Under the pieces are notes generated by a model. The model was not told the origin of the DNA. It saw only the letters and a list, made by a program, of their open reading frames with translations, and did not search any database. This document shows positions 15,506 to 23,523 of a stretch of 25,251 nucleotides of DNA, one piece after another (positions within the stretch are counted from its first letter, which is position 1; each line of letters begins with the position of its first letter). Position numbers and translations under genes: made by a program. This DNA is from Desulfonema limicola (lineage in GTDB: Bacteria; Desulfobacterota; Desulfobacteria; Desulfobacterales; DYRC01). The stretch lies in NCBI GenBank assembly GCA_020718925.1, contig DYRC01000006.1:1-25251 (forward strand), written 5' to 3'.

Positions 15506-15838
15506 ATGGAAAAAGACTGTCTGTTTTGCAAAATCGCAAACCGTGAGATGGAGACTCAGTTTTTGTATGAAACTGAGAACGCGGTCGTATTCCGGGATAT
15601 TCATCCTGAAGCGCCGGTGCATCTTCTGATAGTTCCCAGAAAGCATATCCGAAGCCTCAATGATGCGTCTGAAGAGGATCGGAATATTCTGGGCGAGCTT
15701 CTTCTTGTTGCGAAAGAAATGGCAAAAAAAGAAGGCGTGAATGAATCCGGATATCGGGTGGTAACCAATGTCGAAAAAGGCGGCGGTCAGATGATTTTTC
15801 ATCTGCATCTGCATCTCATCGGCGGCTGGAAAAGATAG
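15506..15838 (+). CDS. HIT-family nucleotide hydrolase (HinT-like)
   Basis: 110 residues. The N-terminal CLFCKI (C5, C8) is the zinc-type start of HinT/PKCI proteins. The middle has DIHPEAPVHLLIVPRKHI. The C-terminus has the histidine triad FHLHLHLIGG with H99, H101 and H103. These proteins hydrolyse purine nucleoside phosphoramidates such as AMP-lysine. It ends a few residues earlier than many homologues, right after GGWKR. cheB follows 17 bases downstream, so the two are probably co-transcribed without an obvious functional tie. Confidence 0.93.
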   Translation: MEKDCLFCKIANREMETQFLYETENAVVFRDIHPEAPVHLLIVPRKHIRSLNDASEEDRNILGELLLVAKEMAKKEGVNESGYRVVTNVEKGGGQMIFHLHLHLIGGWKR

Positions 15839-15855
15839 TTTTTGGGCAGGATAAT

Positions 15856-16899
15856 ATGATTAAAGTACTGATCGTAGATGATTCGGCGGTAGTCAGAACC
15901 CTTCTGAGCCGGGAATTGTCAAAATACAAAGATATTGAGATTGTCGGAACCGCGGTTGATCCATACATGGCAAGAGAACAGATTGCCAAACTGAGACCCG
16001 ATGTCATTACCCTTGATCTGGAAATGCCGAGAATGGACGGATTGTCTTTTCTATCCAAGCTGATGAAGCATTATCCGATGCCGGTGGTGGTGTTAAGTTC
16101 CCTCACGCCCAAAAACAGCGAAAATGCCTTGAAAGCATTGGAACTTGGCGCAGTCGAGGTGCTGTGCAAGCCCGGTTCGGCATATTCCACCATTGACGTA
16201 TCCCGAACATTGGTCAATGCGATTCGGGCTGCGGCGTCTGCCCGGATTCAGCCGCATAAAGAAAAAGATACGGTTCAGCCGCAAAAAGTCAGCGACTTCC
16301 GATTGGAAACAACGCACAAGGTGATTGCCATCGGCGCATCTACCGGCGGCACCCGTGCGATTGAGCATATTCTCAAACGTATGCCGTTGAGTTCGCCGGG
16401 AATCATTATTGTACAGCACATGCCGGAGCATTTTACCAGCGCGTTTGCCAAACGGCTTAACGAAATCTGCGACATTGAGGTGCGTGAAGCCGCAGATAAC
16501 GATCATGTTGTGCCGGGGCTTGCCCTGATTGCCCCGGGAAATCGCCACATGCTGCTTCAGCGGAGCGGAGCGGTTTATATTGTCAGAATCAAAGACGGTA
16601 TTCCGGTGCATTATCAGCGTCCCAGCGTGGATGTGCTGTTTCATTCCGTAGCCAAATATGCAGGCGCAAATGCCGTGGGCGTTCTGCTGACCGGCATGGG
16701 TTCTGACGGCGCGAACGGGCTGCTTGCCATGAACCAGAGCGGCGCTTATGCCATTGCTCAGGATGAAGAAACCTGCGTGGTATTCGGAATGCCCAAAGAA
16801 GCCATCAAACTCGGCGCGGCAGATCAGATTGTCGCCTTGCCGGATATGGCAGAAGAGATTATCAAAGCCATTAAAAATCCGAAAAAAGCAAAAAATTAA
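15856..16899 (+). CDS. cheB: Chemotaxis response regulator protein-glutamate methylesterase
   Basis: 347 residues. The receiver domain (1-120) has DD at 9-10 and phospho-acceptor D54 in LDLEMPRMDG. A charged linker (about 130-153) follows, then the methylesterase domain with the catalytic triad S162 (IGASTGGT), H188 (VQHMPEHFT) and D284 (LTGMGSDGANG). It demethylates or deamidates receptor glutamates and provides adaptation, with activity raised by phosphorylation from CheA. CheR and CheA are not in the window. The gene is divergent from the MCP-like/STAS/cheY operon, and the large MCP at 9923-12745 is a likely substrate. A GGA lies 5 bases before the ATG. A palindromic element begins 44 bases after the stop. 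Confidence 0.96.
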   Translation: MIKVLIVDDSAVVRTLLSRELSKYKDIEIVGTAVDPYMAREQIAKLRPDVITLDLEMPRMDGLSFLSKLMKHYPMPVVVLSSLTPKNSENALKALELGAVEVLCKPGSAYSTIDVSRTLVNAIRAAASARIQPHKEKDTVQPQKVSDFRLETTHKVIAIGASTGGTRAIEHILKRMPLSSPGIIIVQHMPEHFTSAFAKRLNEICDIEVREAADNDHVVPGLALIAPGNRHMLLQRSGAVYIVRIKDGIPVHYQRPSVDVLFHSVAKYAGANAVGVLLTGMGSDGANGLLAMNQSGAYAIAQDEETCVVFGMPKEAIKLGAADQIVALPDMAEEIIKAIKNPKKAKN

Positions 16900-16942
16900 A
16901 AAAACGTTTGAAAAATTTTAAAAAATAATGTTTTATCATCTG

Positions 16943-17053
16943 ACCTAACCCCCCTGCCCCCCTTCCCTGAAAGGGAAGGGGGGAGAATCCTTCCTCTCCG
17001 TTTTGGGGGCGGAAAACTCCCCTCTCCTTTCAGGGGAGGGCAGGGGGAGGGGT
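16943..17053. repeat. G/C-rich nested-palindrome element, copy 2 (longer variant)
   Basis: About 111 bases beginning ACCTAACCCCCC and ending GGGGGAGGGGTT. It has three hairpins: CTTCCCTGAAAGGGAAG, a decayed TCTCCGTTTTGGGGGCGG, and CTCCCCTCTCCTTTCAGGGGAG. It thus carries one more palindrome than copies 1 and 3. It separates cheB from the CooC-like gene and probably terminates or attenuates cheB transcripts, while leaving only about 20 bases before the next start codon. Confidence 0.75.
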
Positions 17054-17073
17054 TGAAAGGTAGCGATACATTT

Positions 17074-17823
17074 ATGGCGTTTTCAATTGCGCTGGCAGGA
17101 AAAGGCGGAACCGGAAAAACCACTGTGGCAGGCATGGTCGTAAGATATTTGGTGGAAAAAGGAAAAAAGCCTGTTCTTGCGGTGGATGCAGACCCGAATG
17201 CAAATCTCAACGAAGTCCTGGGGCTTGAAGTCAGAGACACGATAGGAGATGCCCGCGAGGACATGAAAAAAGGCAAGGTCCCGGCAGGCATGACCAAGGA
17301 TGTGTTTATTTCAATGCGGCTGGAAGAAGCGGTCATGGATGCGGAAGGCTATGATCTCATTGTTATGGGGCAGCCCGAAGGCTCCGGCTGTTATTGTGCG
17401 GCAAACAGTCTTTTGGCGGGCTTTTTGGAAAAACTGAGCAATAATTATCCGTATATTGTGATGGATAATGAAGCCGGGATGGAACACATCAGCCGGCTCA
17501 CGACAAAAAACGTGGATGTCCTGCTGGTGGTCAGCGACACGTCCCGCCGGGGGCTTGAAGCAGCTATCCGAATTGACAAGCTGTCGCGGGAACTCAATAT
17601 CGGCGTGAGCAAAAGTTATCTGATCATCAATCAGGCTAAGGAGGCTCCCTCTGCGTCCGTGCTGGGTATTCTTGAAAAAGAAGGGCTGGCACTTGGGGGC
17701 GTTATTCCGGAAGATCAGACGGTCTATGAATATGATTTGAACGGCCGCCCGACAATGGAACTGCCGAAAGATAATCCGGCGTTGATGTCTGCGTATCGGA
17801 TTTTTGATAAAATTTTTCACTGA
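17074..17823 (+). CDS. CooC/AcsF-type nickel-insertion ATPase
   Basis: 249 residues from the ATG at 17074. A TTG seven codons upstream lies at the edge of the palindromic element and is unlikely. It belongs to the SIMIBI/MinD class. The P-loop is GKGGTGKTT (9-17), the switch region is VDADPNANL (38-45), and residues 99-108 are GQPEGSGCYC. This contains the CxC pair (C106, C108) that binds Ni in CooC dimers, and it is followed by VMDNEAGMEHISR. Members load nickel into carbon monoxide dehydrogenase/acetyl-CoA synthase, central to anaerobic acetyl-CoA (Wood-Ljungdahl) metabolism. No CODH/ACS gene is nearby in the window. The upstream ribosome site is weak (AGGTAG about 10 bases away). The chaperone target is inferred from the family. 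Confidence 0.9.
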   Translation: MAFSIALAGKGGTGKTTVAGMVVRYLVEKGKKPVLAVDADPNANLNEVLGLEVRDTIGDAREDMKKGKVPAGMTKDVFISMRLEEAVMDAEGYDLIVMGQPEGSGCYCAANSLLAGFLEKLSNNYPYIVMDNEAGMEHISRLTTKNVDVLLVVSDTSRRGLEAAIRIDKLSRELNIGVSKSYLIINQAKEAPSASVLGILEKEGLALGGVIPEDQTVYEYDLNGRPTMELPKDNPALMSAYRIFDKIFH

Positions 17824-17870
17824 AATTATCGCCCCTCACAACAGGGGTGGATTGAACCAGGGGGAAAATC

Positions 17871-18827
17871 ATGAGAAAAACGGGTTTTTTGTATGATGAC
17901 CGCTATCTGCTGCATGATACGGGGCAGTATCACCCTGAAATGCCGGATCGTCTGAGAGCAGCTTACAAAGGGCTGGAACAAGCCGGACTTCTTCAGAATA
18001 TTATTCCGGTCAAAGCAGTCAAAGCTAACCAGAAATGGATAGAGGCGGTTCACAGTATCAAATATCTGATGCGGTTTGAGGATGCGTGTCTGTTGGGCAT
18101 GACAGAATTTGACTATCCGGATAACCAGATGTGCAAAGACACCTACAACATTGCCGCTCTGGCTGTGGGCGGAATTATGGAAGCTGCCAAAATGATGATG
18201 GAAGGCAGGATTGAGAATGCGTTCTGCGCGGTCAGACCGCCGGGACATCACGCCGAAGTCTCAAAAGCCATGGGATTCTGCTATTTCAATAATGTGGCGA
18301 TTACGGCAAGGTATCTTCAACAGGAATGGGGCATCGGCAGAGTCGGCATTGTTGATTTCGATGTGCATCACGGCAACGGAACCCAGCACATTTTTGAAGC
18401 AGACCCTACGGTGTTTTATTATTCCGTCCATGAACATCCCTCATTTTCATTTCCCGGCACGGGACGCGATTTTGAAAAGGGCATTGATCTGGGGTACGGG
18501 TTCACGCTCAATTCCCCGATGCTGCCGGGACAGGGCGATACCGAATTCAAACATCTTATTGAAAGAGACCTGATTCCGGCATTTGCACAGTTTCAGCCTG
18601 AAGTGATCATTGTGTCGGCGGGATTTGACGCGCATATTGACGATGAAATGTCCAATATCAATCTTTCCACAGAATGCTATACATGGATAATGGACAAGAT
18701 TATGGAAATGGGAGATTCATACAGCAAAGGCAGAGTCCTTTCCGTGCTTGAAGGCGGTTACTGCTTGGAGCGTCTTCCCGAACTCATTGCCAACCATGTC
18801 AGAGTTTTACTCGGAATTAAACCTTAA
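17871..18827 (+). CDS. Histone deacetylase-family protein (AcuC/HDLP-like)
   Basis: 318 residues of zinc-dependent deacetylase. Motifs: PPGHHAE (H126, H127), GFCYFNNVAI, VDFDVHHGNGTQ (zinc ligands D164 and H166), SAGFDAH (third ligand D253), and LEGGY near the end. It probably removes acetyl groups from protein lysines, such as acetyl-CoA synthetase, or from polyamine-like substrates. An AcuB-like CBS protein follows 17 bases downstream, echoing the acuABC arrangement of Firmicutes, but no AcuA acetyltransferase is seen. GGGGGAA sits 6 bases before the ATG. A short hairpin (CCCCT/AGGGG, 17832-17847) lies between it and the CooC-like gene but lacks a U-tract. Confidence 0.93.
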   Translation: MRKTGFLYDDRYLLHDTGQYHPEMPDRLRAAYKGLEQAGLLQNIIPVKAVKANQKWIEAVHSIKYLMRFEDACLLGMTEFDYPDNQMCKDTYNIAALAVGGIMEAAKMMMEGRIENAFCAVRPPGHHAEVSKAMGFCYFNNVAITARYLQQEWGIGRVGIVDFDVHHGNGTQHIFEADPTVFYYSVHEHPSFSFPGTGRDFEKGIDLGYGFTLNSPMLPGQGDTEFKHLIERDLIPAFAQFQPEVIIVSAGFDAHIDDEMSNINLSTECYTWIMDKIMEMGDSYSKGRVLSVLEGGYCLERLPELIANHVRVLLGIKP

Positions 18828-18844
18828 ATCCGTCGGAGGAAGCT

Positions 18845-19519
18845 ATGTTTATTGACAAATCCATGACCAAAAAAGTGATTACCATTCATAAAGACGCCCC
18901 GATTCTCGAAGCCAGCGAGAAGATGAAACAGAACAACATCCGCCATATTCCGGTGGTGGATAAGGATAATATTCTGCTCGGAGTCGTTACGGACAGAGAT
19001 ATCCGAAGCGCGATGCCTTCCGTAGCACTGGCAGATCTGGATACGCAGAAGGAACGGGAGCGCATTACAAAGCTCAAAGTCGAAGATATTATGACCAAAA
19101 ATCCGGTTACGATTTCTCCGGCAAATACTCTGGAAGACGCGATTATGCTGATGCAGCAGACCAAAGTAGGCGCCTTTCCGGTGGTGGACGAAAACCGCAA
19201 ACTTCAGGGGATTATCTCCATCCGGGATATGATGCGGGCATTTATCAATGTTTTAGGTATCGAAGAGCCGGGAACCCTGTTGTGCATTCTGGTTGAAAAC
19301 AAATTAGGACAGATGAAGCGGATTGTAGATGCGATCAGCGAAGAAAAAGTATCTTTCGGCAGCATTCTGGTTGCCCGGTATTGGGATGAAAACAAGCGGG
19401 CGGTGTTCCCGTATCTGCTGACCAATAACGTGATGAATATCAAGAAAAAGCTGAAAAATATGGGCTTTACGCTGCTTGATCCCATGAACTGGTATCTGGA
19501 TCAGTTGCCTAAAGCGTGA
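18845..19519 (+). CDS. Tandem CBS-domain protein with ACT-like tail (AcuB-like)
   Basis: 224 residues. The first CBS domain (about 1-60: VITIHKDAPILEASEKM, RHIPVVDKDN, GVVTDRDI) and the second (about 80-140: DIMTKNPVTISPANTLEDAI, FPVVDENRKLQGIISIRDM) form a Bateman pair that usually binds adenine nucleotides. The remaining about 80 residues (LCILVENKLGQMKRIVDAI) look like an ACT domain, as in Bacillus AcuB. GGAGGAAG lies just before the ATG. Its position after the AcuC-like deacetylase suggests that it senses nucleotide or energy state for that enzyme or its target; this is inference. Confidence 0.9.
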   Translation: MFIDKSMTKKVITIHKDAPILEASEKMKQNNIRHIPVVDKDNILLGVVTDRDIRSAMPSVALADLDTQKERERITKLKVEDIMTKNPVTISPANTLEDAIMLMQQTKVGAFPVVDENRKLQGIISIRDMMRAFINVLGIEEPGTLLCILVENKLGQMKRIVDAISEEKVSFGSILVARYWDENKRAVFPYLLTNNVMNIKKKLKNMGFTLLDPMNWYLDQLPKA

Positions 19520-19522
19520 GAG

Positions 19523-19599
19523 AAGTGGAAAGTGTTAAGTGGAAAGTGTTAAGTGTTAAGTGAAAATTTTCCATAACACATAACACTTAACACATAACA
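19523..19599. repeat. Short tandem repeats forming a 13-bp inverted repeat
   Basis: AAGTGGAAAGTGTT occurs twice head to tail (19523-19536, 19537-19550), followed by AAGTGTT and AAGTG. Then come inverted versions built on AACACTTAACACATAAC. GTGTTAAGTGTTA (19546-19558) pairs perfectly with TAACACTTAACAC (19581-19593) around a 22-base loop. There is no U-tract. It fills the gap between the AcuB-like gene and the prmA-like gene, reaching close to the latter's GTG. The style is that of heptameric short tandem repeats found between genes in cyanobacteria and some deltaproteobacteria. Confidence 0.7.
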
Positions 19600-19610
19600 G
19601 AAAGTGCAAA

Positions 19611-20424
19611 GTGAAAACCCCCTATCATGAATTGTATATTTATTATCTTCAGGGGCGGCTGAATGCGGGGAGCATCGCTTCGGAGACGTTTATCGGTAAT
19701 TGGGAAGAAGAGGGATTTTCATTTCTGTTTTTTTCCAAGTCTGCGGAAAATGAGGTGAATGCGCTTATAGCCGCGCACCCGGAGTTGAGCCTGATAGATC
19801 AGTTCTGCATGAGCTATGAAGAATGGCAGGGGACAAGGCTTTCGAGTTTCAGAGCCGGAAGCTTTGTCATCTATCCGCCTTGGGAAACGCCGGAAATACA
19901 GGGGGTATGAAATTCCCATCATATCGGATCCCGGGGTGGTATTCGGGACAGGGACGCATCCCACGACCCGCGACTGCCTGTATTTTATTGAGCAGATATT
20001 CAAAGATCAGCCGATTGAATCTGCGCTGGATTTGGGATGCGGGACCGGGCTTTTAGCATTAGCTGCGGCTAAGGCGGGCTGTGGGAAGGTGATAGCGGCG
20101 GATTTCAATTTTCTGGCAGCAAAAACAACCGGAAATAATGTTATTCTGAACGGGCTGGAAAATCAGGTTATCGCAGTTCAGGCAGATGCGAAAGAGATTG
20201 TTTCTTATTCTGCCGAACTTGTGATTGCAAATATTCACTATGCCGTAATGAAGGAGTTGATTTCGGTCAGGGCTTTTTTTGAAAAAGAATTTTTTATTTT
20301 ATCCGGGCTGCTGCGGAGCGAAGCCAAAGACATTGCGCTAAAGCTTGCCCAAAGCAAAGCCCGGATCATCGAAACGCGGGAGCATGACGGAATATGGCAT
20401 ACTTTTTTCGGAACAACAACCTAA
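19611..20424 (+). pseudogene. prmA: Ribosomal protein L11 methyltransferase-like gene (prmA) with a frameshift at 19901-19905
   Basis: The N-terminal part (GTG at 19611, 99 codons, ending TGA at 19910) contains the PrmA lead-in SFRAGSFVIYPPWE. The rest, YEIPIISDPGVVFGTGTHPT, then ALDLGCGTGLLALAAAKAG (AdoMet motif I) and IANIHYAVM (the motif IV 'N-I' segment), is one frame over and runs to 20424. Removing one G from the run of five at 19901-19905 joins the two into a continuous 270-residue PrmA-like protein with no other defect. The product would methylate ribosomal protein L11 or a related target. The downstream frame has an internal ATG at 19816, but it is out of register with family starts. 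This is a real mutation, a homopolymer sequencing error, or less likely recoding. The upstream repeat leaves no clear ribosome site. Confidence 0.85.
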
Positions 20425-20453
20425 AGACGCCATTTTCTTCGGAGTGAAGAAAC

Positions 20454-21290
20454 ATGTATATCAGATGCTGGGGATCACGAGGGTCTATTCCGGTTTCAGG
20501 GAAAAAATATGCCAAATACGGGGGCGATACGACCTGCTTGGAGATTCGCACCAAAAGCAATGACATCATCATTGTAGATGCGGGAACCGGCATCCGAAGG
20601 CTTGGCAATCAGATGATGAAAGAAGGCTTCACCAAATTTCATCTGGTTTTTACCCATGCACACTGGGATCATGTTCTGGGGATGCCCTTTTTCAAGCCCA
20701 TTTATCTTCCCCAGTCTCAGTTCAGGATTCTGCGCTGTCCGTTTCCCAGTTATGTCGGAAAAATGCTTTCCAGAGTCATGGGTCCGCCTAATTTCCCGGT
20801 CAGATTTTCAGATATCCGATCAGAGTTTATTTATGAAAAAACCTGTACGCTATCTTTTTCCATCGGCTCTGTTATTGTTGAACCGATTCAACTCAGCCAC
20901 CCGAATACCGGCAGCGGGTATAAGTTTATTGAAGATGGCAAAATTTTTGTCTTTCTGACCGATAACGAATTGAGAATGGTTCATCCCGGCGGACTGCCGT
21001 ACCGGAATTATCTTGAGTTCTGCAAAGGCGCAGACCTTTTGTTTCACGATGCGGAATATACGCCGCAGGAATATGAAAAAGTAATCTCATGGGGACATTC
21101 AAGCTATACAGATACGCTTGAGTTGGCAATCGAAGCCGGAGTGAAAAATTTCGGCATGTTTCATCTGAATCAGGATCGATCTGATCGGCAGGTGGATAAA
21201 ATGGTCAGAGACGCCCGGCGGATTCTGGCTGAAAAAGGCATTAACATGGGCTGCTTTGCCGTAGGGGCAGACATGGAATTTGAGGTATAG
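20454..21290 (+). CDS. MBL-fold metallohydrolase (Lactamase_B_2 / phosphodiesterase-like)
   Basis: 278 residues, beginning MYIRCWGSRGSIPVSG with KYGGDTTCLE after it. This is the standard opening of a large bacterial clade of metallo-hydrolases related to class II cyclic-nucleotide phosphodiesterases. The metal motif is THAHWDH (H68, H70, D72, H73). Later ligand candidates are the His in LSHPNTGSGY, the Asp in FLTDNE, the His in ISWGHSSYTD, and FHLNQDRSD. The substrate is unknown; a phosphodiester is likely from relatives. A GGAG lies 10 bases before the ATG. It is 29 bases downstream of prmA and 18 bases before the deacetylase, so all are probably on one transcript. Confidence 0.88.
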   Translation: MYIRCWGSRGSIPVSGKKYAKYGGDTTCLEIRTKSNDIIIVDAGTGIRRLGNQMMKEGFTKFHLVFTHAHWDHVLGMPFFKPIYLPQSQFRILRCPFPSYVGKMLSRVMGPPNFPVRFSDIRSEFIYEKTCTLSFSIGSVIVEPIQLSHPNTGSGYKFIEDGKIFVFLTDNELRMVHPGGLPYRNYLEFCKGADLLFHDAEYTPQEYEKVISWGHSSYTDTLELAIEAGVKNFGMFHLNQDRSDRQVDKMVRDARRILAEKGINMGCFAVGADMEFEV

Positions 21291-21308
21291 AAAGAAAGCA
21301 GAATAAGC

Positions 21309-22079
21309 ATGAAACGTATCATTTTTTTGCCGTTTCTCTGTTGTATGGTATGCATCGGCTGTGTTTATGCCGGAAATGCTGTTACCCCCCCTGAAACCCC
21401 GCCTAAAAAAGAACCCCGTTATCATCTCTATCTGACATTTGATGATGGTCCCGTAGAGGGAAGCGAGGATATTTCTGCGGCTGTGCAGGCAGGGCAGATA
21501 AAAATCAATGTGTTTGTGATCGGTTCTCATATCAAGCAGAGCAGTCGGTTGAAATCATATTATCAGCTCTATGAATTGAACCCCTGCATTGAAATCGGCA
21601 ATCACAGTTATAGTCATGCGGATGAAAAATATATCCGGTATTATAAGCAGCCTGATAAGGTCTTGAAAGATATTGTAAAAAATGAACAAGTACTCGGGTT
21701 GAAAAATAAGCAGGTACGGCTGCCCGGTCGCAATATGTGGCGGCTTAAATCCAAGTCGCTTAACGATAACAAAAGCGGCGTGGCTGCGGCTGATCTTCTC
21801 TTTAAAAAAGGTTACACCATATTCGGATGGGATTTGGAGTGGCGGCATAACGAGCGAAACGGATTGCTGCTTCAGACTGTGGATGATATGATGTATCTTA
21901 TTGAAAAGCTGCTGAGGGAGCGGAAAACATTTACAGAGAATCATCTTGTATTTCTCTGCCACGATGAAATGTTTCTCAAAGATTGGAATGATATAGAAGA
22001 ATTGAAGGAACTGATTGCCCGGCTTCGCGCTACCGGGCTGTATGAATTTAATCATTTAAGCGAATATCCGCAGAACTGA
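21309..22079 (+). CDS. Exported polysaccharide deacetylase (NodB domain)
   Basis: 256 residues with an N-terminal hydrophobic leader. CIGC at 15-18 is an imperfect lipobox (Cys where Leu/Val is usual), so it may be a lipoprotein on C18 or be cut after VYA by signal peptidase I. A Pro/Lys-rich linker (26-36) leads into the NodB fold: LTFDDGP (D45, D46), GNHSYSH (H99, H103), RLPGRN (the RPP-like motif, shifted) and LCHDEMF. Unlike the protein at 4801-5649 it lacks the DVEDWF/HPWE features, so it is a different subfamily. It probably acts on cell-wall or extracellular polysaccharide in the periplasm or outer membrane. The ribosome site is weak. Confidence 0.88.
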   Translation: MKRIIFLPFLCCMVCIGCVYAGNAVTPPETPPKKEPRYHLYLTFDDGPVEGSEDISAAVQAGQIKINVFVIGSHIKQSSRLKSYYQLYELNPCIEIGNHSYSHADEKYIRYYKQPDKVLKDIVKNEQVLGLKNKQVRLPGRNMWRLKSKSLNDNKSGVAAADLLFKKGYTIFGWDLEWRHNERNGLLLQTVDDMMYLIEKLLRERKTFTENHLVFLCHDEMFLKDWNDIEELKELIARLRATGLYEFNHLSEYPQN

Positions 22080-22133
22080 ATTTATGAAATCAGGATGAAG
22101 GATTTCAGAAATGACAAGGGGGAGATAGTTCTC

Positions 22134-23474
22134 ATGGAAACCAAATCGATCATCACCAATTTCACCGATATTGACACGGTTATTCCCACATTGGGAGAAT
22201 CCAAAATATCCAATCCCATCAAAAAACCGGGATCGCCCTTCCGATATTTTGTTTCGGACAGCAACAGAGTTCTGATTGACGTGAATACGGACGAGATGTC
22301 GGAAAAGTTTAAAACCGGAAAGACACCGCTCTCATTTGAGCTTGCCGGTCCGAGAGAGAAAATTTATTTTGATCCGAGCAAGCTTAGGTGCGCTCTTGTA
22401 ACCTGCGGAGGACTTTGTCCGGGGTTAAACGGCATTATCCGGGCAATTGTGCTGGAGTTGTATTTTGCTTACGGTGTGCGGAATATTTACGGCATCCGCT
22501 ATGGATTACAGGGGTTTATTCCCAAGTATCGGCATGATTTCATAGAGCTTAATCCCCGCGTGGTGTCTGATATTATCAAAAAAGGCGGCTCTTTTTTAGG
22601 CTCTTCCAGAGGTCCGCAGGATATAGATGATATTGTGGATGCGCTTGAGCGGATGAATATCGGCGTTTTGTTTATGATCGGCGGAGACGGAACCCTGATG
22701 GCAGCAAACAAAATAGCGGAAACGGTTTTTGCCAGAGGGCTTAAAATCAGCGTGGTCGGCATTCCGAAAACCATTGACAATGATATTTACATGGTGTCGC
22801 GCTCTTTCGGATTTGACACGGCAGTTGAAATTTCCACCACTGCCATCCGGGCAGCGCATAACGAAGCTGAAGGCTATCCCAACGGTATCGGGCTTATCAA
22901 GCTGATGGGCAGATATTCGGGCTTTATTGCGGCAAGTGCGGCTTTGGCACAGCAGGATATTAATTTTGTTCTGATACCGGAAGTAGATTTTGATTTGGAC
23001 GGACCCAAAGGACTGCTTGCTTCGCTTGAAAGACGGCTGCAGGAACGATCTCACGGGGTGATTATTGTGGCTGAAGGCGCGGGACAGAAATTATTGGGAG
23101 AAAGCTCGGACAAAGACGAATCCGGCAATGCCCGGCTGCATGACATCGGCATATTTTTAAAAGATGCGATTGCCGGATATTTCAAAAAGAAAAACATTTC
23201 CATTTCGCTAAAATACATTGATCCGAGCTATATTATCCGAAGTCTGCCGGCAAATGCCAACGACCATGTATTCTGCAGCTTTCTGGGGCGCGATTCGGTT
23301 CATGCGGCTATGGCTGGAAAAACCAAGCTGCTCATCGGGCATTGGAACAATCATTTTGTGCATATTCCCATGATCGCCTCTGCGGGAAAACGCAAAAAAG
23401 TCAATCCGAACGGAAAATTATGGAGCAGCGTGTTGGAATCTACCGGACAGGGTTCATTGAAGAATGAGGAATAA
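22134..23474 (+). CDS. 6-phosphofructokinase, long form, probably ATP-dependent
   Basis: 446 residues from the ATG at 22134, chosen because GGGGGAG lies 9 bases upstream. An ATG 13 codons earlier has a poorly spaced site. Motifs: GGLCPGLNG (92-100), GGDGTLMAANKI (183-194), PKTIDNDI (211-218, catalytic D215), then LMGRYSGFIAA and a PEVDFDLDG segment. GGDG with Gly, where PPi enzymes carry Asp, points to ATP as donor. PKTID with Lys is the PPi-enzyme form, not the PGTID of E. coli PfkA. This mixed signature belongs to the long group of PFKs that includes plant and trypanosome ATP-PFKs. The extra N-terminal about 80 residues fit that group. It is the last gene of the plus-strand run. Confidence 0.92.
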   Translation: METKSIITNFTDIDTVIPTLGESKISNPIKKPGSPFRYFVSDSNRVLIDVNTDEMSEKFKTGKTPLSFELAGPREKIYFDPSKLRCALVTCGGLCPGLNGIIRAIVLELYFAYGVRNIYGIRYGLQGFIPKYRHDFIELNPRVVSDIIKKGGSFLGSSRGPQDIDDIVDALERMNIGVLFMIGGDGTLMAANKIAETVFARGLKISVVGIPKTIDNDIYMVSRSFGFDTAVEISTTAIRAAHNEAEGYPNGIGLIKLMGRYSGFIAASAALAQQDINFVLIPEVDFDLDGPKGLLASLERRLQERSHGVIIVAEGAGQKLLGESSDKDESGNARLHDIGIFLKDAIAGYFKKKNISISLKYIDPSYIIRSLPANANDHVFCSFLGRDSVHAAMAGKTKLLIGHWNNHFVHIPMIASAGKRKKVNPNGKLWSSVLESTGQGSLKNEE

Positions 23475-23523
23475 CATATCCTTGTTTGTATTGTTCGATA
23501 TTATACCAAATCGCTTTCAAACT

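Noticed and set aside
17831..17849. Intrinsic terminator after the CooC-like gene
   Set aside because: The CCCCT/AGGGG hairpin is short and has no U-tract, and the next gene follows closely on the same strand.
19895..19912. Programmed +1 frameshift in the prmA-like gene
   Set aside because: There is no recognised slippery or stimulatory context beyond a G5 run, and PrmA is not known to use recoding. A simple indel is more likely, so recoding is kept only as a remote option.
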